Below, in pieces: positions 57,601-64,000 of a stretch of 64,000 bases of DNA (positions are counted from its first letter, which is position 1; each line of letters begins with the position of its first letter). The translations under genes were made by a program, and so were the position numbers. Under the pieces are notes generated by a model. It saw only the letters and a list, made by a program, of their open reading frames with translations, made no database searches and was not told the origin of the DNA. The stretch spans positions 11,217,765 through 11,281,764 of the forward strand of contig NC_091137.1 of assembly GCF_041381155.1 (NCBI RefSeq). Direction: 5' to 3'. This DNA is from Argopecten irradians (lineage: Eukaryota; Mollusca; Bivalvia; Pectinida; Pectinidae).

Positions 57601-60600
57601 TTATCACATCATTCTACAATTGTTTCCCTTTTCTTACCCTGATAGCCAGGTCTGTTCGTCCACACTCCAGGGCTTGACTAGCAATATCACAGTATGATAC
57701 TCCAGGTGTATCACCGAGTTTCTGAGCAATTGCTCTGGCTATTGTCTCATCGTCTTCATTCTTCTGTTTTACCTACAATAGGAGAACAGTTAAAAGTTTT
57801 CATCAGGAACACTTCAAGTCACTTTTAACTTTCAAGTTCATATTTTTTCTTGAAAATGTTGCATACATAAAATTAATAATAAACAGCATATTATAGGATC
57901 ATACAGTCATTTTGTTTATTGCAAAATAATTGAAAATATAAATTATCTTAACCATCTTGACACAAATATGTAGTTTCTAAAAAGAAAAAATATTCTCTTC
58001 ATACAGGTGTAAGACATATATGCTATTTCAACTGACTACTTCCACAATCTTATATGACATCATTACATATTTGAGCATTGAACTGCATTCAGTTGGCAAT
58101 TGTGGGAGTATGAATGCCAAGTGGACAATGGCAAACTAAATGAAGCATGTTAGCACAAAATTTTATCAATGTTAGACATTTGATTAACATCTAAATTCAT
58201 TATACCACTATGTTTATGGCAAATATATGCAGCATATTTCCTCTTTGTCAATGAAATACATGGTTACCTTATAACAGGCCCAATGTGCCAGAATGCGACT
58301 TGCTCCCTCTTGGTCTGGAATTTTGAGATACTGGCAGATTTTGATGGCGAGGTGAAACTTCTTCCTGAGCACCAACCTGTCAATCATCACAGCCATAGAG
58401 AGGTGTTCCAATCTGACACCAAGATAAGGCTGTTTTTTTCTTTCTTTAATATGAAAATCTTAAGAGTGCTGAAGCTTATTGTAAATAAAGAAGTTCTTAT
58501 AAACAATACATCAGTATAAGATAGTGAAATGACATGGTTTGAGTACAATAAATCCACACATTCTTGTGTTTTACCTTCCTGTGTCTGTGGCATCATACAG
58601 TTTCACCATATATCTGACTTCACAATTATCAGAAGGTGAGACTAATTGTACACAAATAATGCAATTTTAATATTTTGAAACGCATATTGATAGGTCATTA
58701 TTTTAAGTATGGGAGAAAAATGACCAAATATGGCTCTGTAAACATAACTAAGATATCTCATTTCTACAGATAGAATCTTGGCAGGCCAGCAATCGGCAAG
58801 CCTCATGCTAGAGTGTTAATGTCTGTCACACAGTTTGAGTATCTCTGTCTCTTTGACAAACTCATTTAAGATTCTATTAATTTGAAATAAATTAGTGATT
58901 TTTTTTTCATATGAGACTAAATTATGATGACATCCTGTAGCCCTGTTTAACCTCCTGATGAGGACAGGAATCTCTGATCAGACAAGGATACTGTGTGTAG
59001 GTGATTGGGATGCCGATCTTATGATGGCGGACCTGGTTAATGACACGTAACATCTGACACATGTTTACAAAAGTCTCAGGGCTGTAATCTGTGAGGAAAC
59101 ACTTCCCAAATGTCGCCGCCTGTAACAAATTATAAAAGGAGCTCATGAAAGTAAAACAGGTACTGTTCAAACTCATGAGGGCCATAATGAATATTTTCAA
59201 ATGGTAACAGTAAAATAAATTAACAAATCTGAATCAAGTAGAATTTCAAACTTAATACTGCATTTTTTCATTGTGATATCAAGATATCTTCAAGTAACAA
59301 GAGGCCCAGAGGGCCTGTATCGCTCACCTGGTTTGTAATGCCAAGTAATGTTCTGAATACAGCTTCATTGTTTCTTTTCTGAAGGAGATTTAATATTAAC
59401 CTCTAAATCCCCTATTGGGCCCCACCCCTCCTGCCCCCAGGGGGTCAGAGCCAAAATTTATACAAGTTCTGTTCCCCTTCCTCCAAGGATGTTTGTGGCC
59501 AAATTTGGTCACAATCTAAGCAAAACTCTAGGACAAGTAGCGATTTATAGGATTTACCTCTATTTCCCCTATTGGGCCCCACCCGTCCTGCCCCCCCGGG
59601 GGCCAGAGCCAAAATTTATACAAGTTCTGTTCCCCTTCCACAAAGGATGTTTGTGGCCAAATTTGGTTACATTACATGCAGAACTCTATGACTAGTAGTG
59701 ATTTAAAGAATTTACCTCTATTTCCCCTATTGGACCCCTGGGGTGTCAGAGCCAAAATTTATACAAGTTCTGTTCTCCTACCCCCAAGGATGTTTGTGGT
59801 CAAATTTGGTTACAATCCATACAGAACTCTAGGACAATTAAGTAGCGATTTATAGGATTTACATCTATTTCCCCTATTGGGCCCCGCCCCTTCTGCCCCT
59901 GAGAGGTCAGAGCCAAAATTTATACTTGTTCTGTTCCCCTTCCCCCCAGGATGTTGATGGCCAAATTTGGTTACAATCCATACAGAACTCTAGGACAAGT
60001 ACCGATTTATAGGATTTACCTATAGTTCCCCTATTGGGCCCTGCCCCTCCTGCCCCGGGGACCAGACCCAAAATTTATGCAAACTCAGTTCCTATTCTCC
60101 CAAGGATGTTTGTGGCCAAATTTGGTTAAAATCCATGCAGAACTCTAGGACAAGTAGTGATTTATAGGATTTACCTCTATTTCCCCTATTGGGCCCCGCC
60201 CCTCCTGCCCCCGGGGGGTCAGAGCCAAAATTTATACAAGTTCTGTTCCCCTTCCCCCAAGGATGTTTGTGGCCAAATTTGGTTACAATCCATGTAGAAC
60301 TCTATGACTAGTAGCGATTTAAAGGATTTACCTCTATTTCCCCTATTGGGCCCCGCCCCTCCTGCCCCTGGGGGACCAGAGCTAAAATTTATACAAGTTC
60401 TGTCCCCCTTCCCCCAAGGATGTTTGTGGCCTAATTTGGTTACAATCCATGCAAAACTCTATGACTAGTAGCGATTTAAAGGATTTACCTCTATTTCCCC
60501 TATTGGGCCCCGCCCCTCCTGCCCCCGGGGGACCAGAGCTAAAATTTATACAAGTTCTGTTCCCCTTCCCCCAAGGATGTTTGTGGCCTAATTTGGTTAC

Positions 60601-63600
60601 AATCCATGCAAAACTCTAGGACAAGTAGCGATTTATAGGATTTACCTCTATTTCCCCTATTGGGCCCCGCCCCTCCTGCCCCCGGGGGGTCAGAGCCAAA
60701 ATTTATACAAGTTCTGTTCCCCTTCCCCCAAGGATGTTTGTGGCCTAATTTGGTTACAATCCATGCAAAACTCTAGGACAAGTAGCGATTTATAGGATTT
60801 ACCTCTATTTCCCCTATTGGGCCCCGCCCCTCCTGCCCCCGGGGGGTCAGAGCCAAAATTTATACAAGTTCTGTTCCCCCTCCCCCAAGGATGTTTGTGG
60901 CCAAATTTGGTTACAATCCATGCAGAACTCTATGACTAGTAGCGATTTAAAGGAAATGTTGACGGACAGACGGACGGACGGACGGACGGACGGACGGACG
61001 GACGACGGACGACGGACGCCGCGCCATGACATAAGCTCACCGGCCCTTCGGGCCAGGTGAGCTAAAAACTACAACTTTGAGGCTACAATATTTGTCTGTA
61101 TTCATTGGATTATACTTTTGTTGTTTTTCACAAATGTTAAATAAAACTGAAAATCTATAAACAGAAAATAAAACCAGCTGCCTTAATAAGCATTAGATAC
61201 TAATGTGAGAAAGAAGGATTATTTTGAATCTTGTGTTGAAAATAATATCTTAAACCATCATACCATATGCAAAATCATTTAGTTATATTTGTGGTCTTCA
61301 TCAGGAATCTAGAACATGGAAAATATATATTTGACAAATCTGTTAATCTATATTACAATTAGTAATATGATACTACACACCCTTAATAGAGCCTTCTGTT
61401 TGTCTGTCTCTATCTCAAACCCTGCCGCCTCTATACACTGGTTTACAGCGACTTCCAGCTTATCTTTGATCATACGGATATACTCGTCTGCTTTCTGCGA
61501 TCCTTTCTATAATATCATATTCAAATGTTATTAATGCTTGGAAATAATTAATTTTCCCAGAAAAAAGAAACATTGAACAAATATTACTTGTCATCATCTT
61601 CAATGCCTGTTTTGCATCAACAATTTAATGATACTTTCATACACAGGCATGAGAAAATACATTTGTATAAACATTTCATACATAATACATAACAAAACAT
61701 GCAGCAATCATTCTCAGCCAGATTCATACTTTATGCTTGATTATCTTTTTGCTAGCACATTGTTTGAGTTTAAATACTTTTAAGTTTATGAAGATAGCAA
61801 ATAAAAAGTAAATATCGGAATCACTAGAGCTATGATTATCCAATCAACTTGTTCAAACTCACGTGAAATTCTCGGGATGCTTCATACAACATAGCCCCTG
61901 GCTCCATAGATCCAATTTTAAATATGTGTTCTGTTACCTCTGAAATAAAATAAATGACACGTCTTGAAATAATATAGGAAAGTAAAATGTAAAGTGTTTA
62001 TATCAATTTTTAAGTATGCATGCCAAAATGATAAATCTGATTGCCTGAGTGTTTATCTTATTGCTGTAAACAAACATATAGTGATAAATGTGATAAATAC
62101 TCAAAAGATTTGAGCTACATGTAAAATAAATGACATTTTGCAATGTTTTCTACAGAAATGACATAAAAAGTGTACTAACAACAGAATTATATATTGTATC
62201 GTAACTAGTGGAACATGAAATAATACTAAAACCTAACTTACCTGGTACTTTGTGTAGGTACTCATGTTGGTAATTACCAATGATTCTGGTGCCATCCATC
62301 TCCTGTACCAGGTGGACAGGTGACTCAAAGTTATATCTGACCATGGGATAAGGAACTGATCACTATAAACTAACTATCTTACCTTTATTACACTTCTGAA
62401 TATTATTTTTTACAATATTTAATACAGAGCAGAATACCTGCATAGACAGGGCTTTAGGTTTATACATACAGTATACGTCTAAATCAGATGTCACTGGGAC
62501 AAGCATATTTGGCCGGTATATACAGGTGTCTGGATTATACAGGTTTAAATTACAACAATCAAGAATGAATGATATCATACAATAACTTAATTTAGACAAG
62601 GGCCAGTTTGGACAAGTTATACTGTATTCTCAATAAATACAGTAATCCCAAACCTTGATTTTCATTGAAATTATAAACGACTACAATATGTCATGAAGTA
62701 ATTAAGAATTATAGTTATATCTACATTTTGCTATGGAATACAAAGAAAGTATTAAAGGCCCATTACCTTTCCGTAGCAAAATACAAAGGTTTCTTAAAAA
62801 ACAATAATAACATCAGAAAATGCATACCGATGACCTAAAATAAGGTTACGACACCAAACATATGCAAGATTTCCTGTGTAATATATGAAAACAGTGGCGA
62901 GTCAATTCGCTGTTTTGCCGTCTGGCGCAGTGATAATCAACCTACGCGCGGTATTTAGGACGACGGCGGGAAACATAATACTACCCACGTTATGAAAATA
63001 AACATTTTATTTATTTTAATCAAATCGTTCAGAAGGTGATGATAAATGTAGTTTTAACGGTAAGTTAATAATTTTTAAGACTCTACAAAATTATCGATCT
63101 TGTTTTACATTCCCATTTTAAAAAATAAAAGCCGCTTCGGAAAGGTAGTGGGCCTTTAAGACTTAATTCCAATACAAAAAAACAAGAATTTCAAAGGGAT
63201 TGCACTTGCATACACTTGAAGGAAAAAGAGCCATTTTGCCGATCTACATTGACTAAATATATGAAAAGCTTGCAGGTAATAAACATCTCAATGCTAGACA
63301 AATGACTTCAGAATGAGTAAGGATACCGTATCCAGTCTTTCTGTGGCCCTACCACTACCATCAGTGTACCCCACAGGGCCACCACAGCTCCGATCCCACA
63401 CCTACAAGGTCAAGGTCATTCGTAGATGTCACAGTTTATTAAAACAGCAAAACATTGTATTTCAAATATAGGTTAAGCAAACTCATAATGATATAAATTA
63501 TTAAAGGTTTAAATTATAACAAGCCATTATAATTCAAAAATAGTTTTGGTTAATCAGTAAAGTCACTGCAAACCATACATATTATTTATCAACAAAACTC

Positions 63601-63677
63601 TATATACATAGTGTTACCTACCACATCATCTGGCGTGGACAAGTTTCTGTTTTGGTGTTGAATTCACAGTAAACTTT
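51655..63677 (-). CDS. VPS16: vacuolar protein sorting-associated protein 16, C-terminal 580 aa (16 exons; 5' part outside window)
   Basis: VPS16 is a core subunit of HOPS and CORVET, which tether membranes for endosome-lysosome fusion. Exons in transcript order: 63677-63622, 63401-63327, 62336-62242, 61939-61863, 61506-61381, 59119-58992, 58412-58268, 57772-57638, 57347-57239, 56782-56685, 56560-56456, 56189-56112, 55866-55697, 55423-55327, 53684-53581 and 51799-51655 (stop TAG 51657-51655). All phases fit, giving 581 codons. Diagnostic stretches are [80 protein letters not shown] and [15 protein letters not shown]. They span the end of the N-terminal beta-propeller and the helical Vps16_C domain. 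Length and order match human VPS16 from about residue 257 as I recall it. One donor is weak (CA then GTATCC at 58991), but alignment length supports it. No frame breaks. Confidence 0.95.
52130..53262 (-). mobile_element. pearl/Helentron-like element with about 160-bp tandem core, VPS16 last intron
   Basis: About six core units carry AGGGCCATAACTCTGC, GCCCTTAAGGCATTTAACCT, TTGTTACCAAGTTTGAAG and AAAATCGGTTAATATTTATT. They are followed by a CAGACAGACGGACAGACAGA microsatellite (53183-53215) and a short end that can fold (ATATCCCACGTTTCG ... CCGGGGATA). Non-coding. The strand call is by element polarity and is not certain, since the microsatellite end is on the right. Confidence 0.65.
54160..55250 (+). 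mobile_element. pearl/Helentron-like element with about 170-bp tandem core, VPS16 intron
   Basis: Six core units share TTTTCAGCAATGTTTCCATG, GCAAAAGGCACTACTAGACC and GAAATATCTCTGCTGGTTTT. The core is followed by GGACGGACAGACGGACGGAT and then a perfect terminal hairpin (ATCCCCCGCC at 55221-55230 with GGCGGGGGAT at 55241-55250, TTCG in the loop). It sits between the exons ending at 53684 and starting at 55327. Confidence 0.7.
58698..58880. mobile_element. decayed relative of the 40-kb fold-back element
   Basis: Contains TATGGGAGAAAAATGACC, AAGATATCTCATTTCTAC, GGCAAGCCTCATGC and TTTAAGATTCTATT in the same order as the first fold-back unit at 39895-40060, but with the arms largely decayed. It lies in the VPS16 intron between exons 58268-58412 and 58992-59119. 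Confidence 0.5.
59298..61063 (+). mobile_element. pearl/Helentron-like element with about 157-bp tandem core, VPS16 intron
   Basis: Begins CAAGAGGCCCAGAGGGCCTG, then TATCGCTCACCTGG. About ten core units follow (TTTCCCCTATTGGGCCCC, CAAGGATGTTTGTGGCC, GATTTATAGGATTTACCTCT), getting more uniform to the right. The core ends in a GGAC microsatellite (60960-61017), CGCCGCGCCATGACATA and a 30-bp terminal palindrome (AGCTCACCGGCCC at 61034 with GGGCCAGGTGAGCT to 61063, TTC loop). The right palindrome also mirrors the left-end GCTCACCTGG. This matches the published architecture of bivalve pearl elements. No transposase is encoded. Confidence 0.75.
62752..63159 (+). mobile_element. TTAA-flanked MITE (AGGCCCACTACC family), copy 2
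   Basis: TTAA at 62752-62755 and 63156-63159. Inverted ends are AGGCCCATTACCTTTCCG and CGGAAAGGTAGTGGGCCT, nearly perfect over 18 bp. The interior shares the CGCGCGGTATTTAGGACGAC block with the inverted 9-kb copy. It is inserted in the VPS16 intron between exons 62242-62336 and 63327-63401. Confidence 0.8.
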
Positions 63678-64000
63678 CTGAAAGCAAAGATTTTATTGTT
63701 GCACTTCAGAATTAGAAATGCAGAATGTCCTATGTATTTGAATATTGAGACATTGACAATTTAATGTTCTATAACATCTTTATGATCTTAAAGAAGCTAG
63801 CCATTAAAGGTTGTGCTATAATTTGGGTACGAGAAAATGCTTGTTAGCATGTGAACAGGAACTCCTAAACTTTTAGCCTCAATGACCTTTTAGCGGGCTA
63901 AATTTTAGTGAAATTAACCATTCTAGCGAAGAGGGCATATTAACATATAGTTGGTTGATGGTGAAGTAATACTAGTGACTTAAAGTTAAACACTGACAAA
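63678..64000 (-). other. VPS16 intron running off the right edge
   Basis: Upstream intron of VPS16 in transcript order. No exon recognised before the window ends. Confidence 0.5.

Overview
This is nuclear DNA of an animal, most likely a bivalve mollusc. The genes are split by GT-AG introns and encode conserved metazoan proteins. The spaces between them are AT-rich and packed with MITEs, fold-back elements, a decayed LINE, pearl/Helentron-like elements and long minisatellites of the kind bivalve genomes carry. I saw no bacterial operons, CRISPR arrays or rRNA, and no recognisable LTR or virus-derived element. The organism call is inference.

Layout. (1) 1-3840 is a 31-bp satellite lying in an intron. 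The last four coding exons of HIBCH (3-hydroxyisobutyryl-CoA hydrolase, + strand) follow at 4020-6222. (2) 6.2-14.8 kb has no clear host gene; it holds MITEs, a SINE-like piece and three pieces of a decayed LINE on both strands. (3) 14799-20830 (+) is a complete five-exon MPPED1/2-type metallophosphodiesterase gene of 332 aa. (4) 22.6-23.85 kb (+) is a plausible small two-exon gene for a 60-aa secreted or membrane peptide, followed by a 36-bp minisatellite. (5) 26.1-34.6 kb holds two near-identical 3.6-kb terminal-inverted-repeat elements in direct orientation, with a third, different element between them. (6) 35.4-41 kb is a mosaic of duplications, nested inverted-repeat elements, giant hairpins and fold-back elements. 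(7) 43336-46023 (+) is an intact 895-aa Toll-like receptor with one coding exon. (8) 46.8-50.8 kb holds a 1.36-kb tandem duplication full of 40-bp repeats and a 21-bp minisatellite. (9) 51655-63677 (- strand) holds the last 16 coding exons (580 aa) of VPS16, a core subunit of the HOPS and CORVET tethering complexes. Its introns host three pearl/Helentron-like elements, a TTAA-flanked MITE and a degenerate fold-back.

The four recognised genes act in unrelated processes: mitochondrial valine catabolism, nucleotide or phosphodiester hydrolysis, innate immunity and endolysosomal trafficking. They are neighbours, not a pathway. The most unusual feature is that two minisatellites were built from host splice junctions. 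In HIBCH the amplified unit carries the exon end plus its 5' splice site. In MPPED it carries the 3' splice site plus the exon start, with a 36-nt period that keeps the exon reading frame open until a stop in the final unit, directly at the true acceptor.
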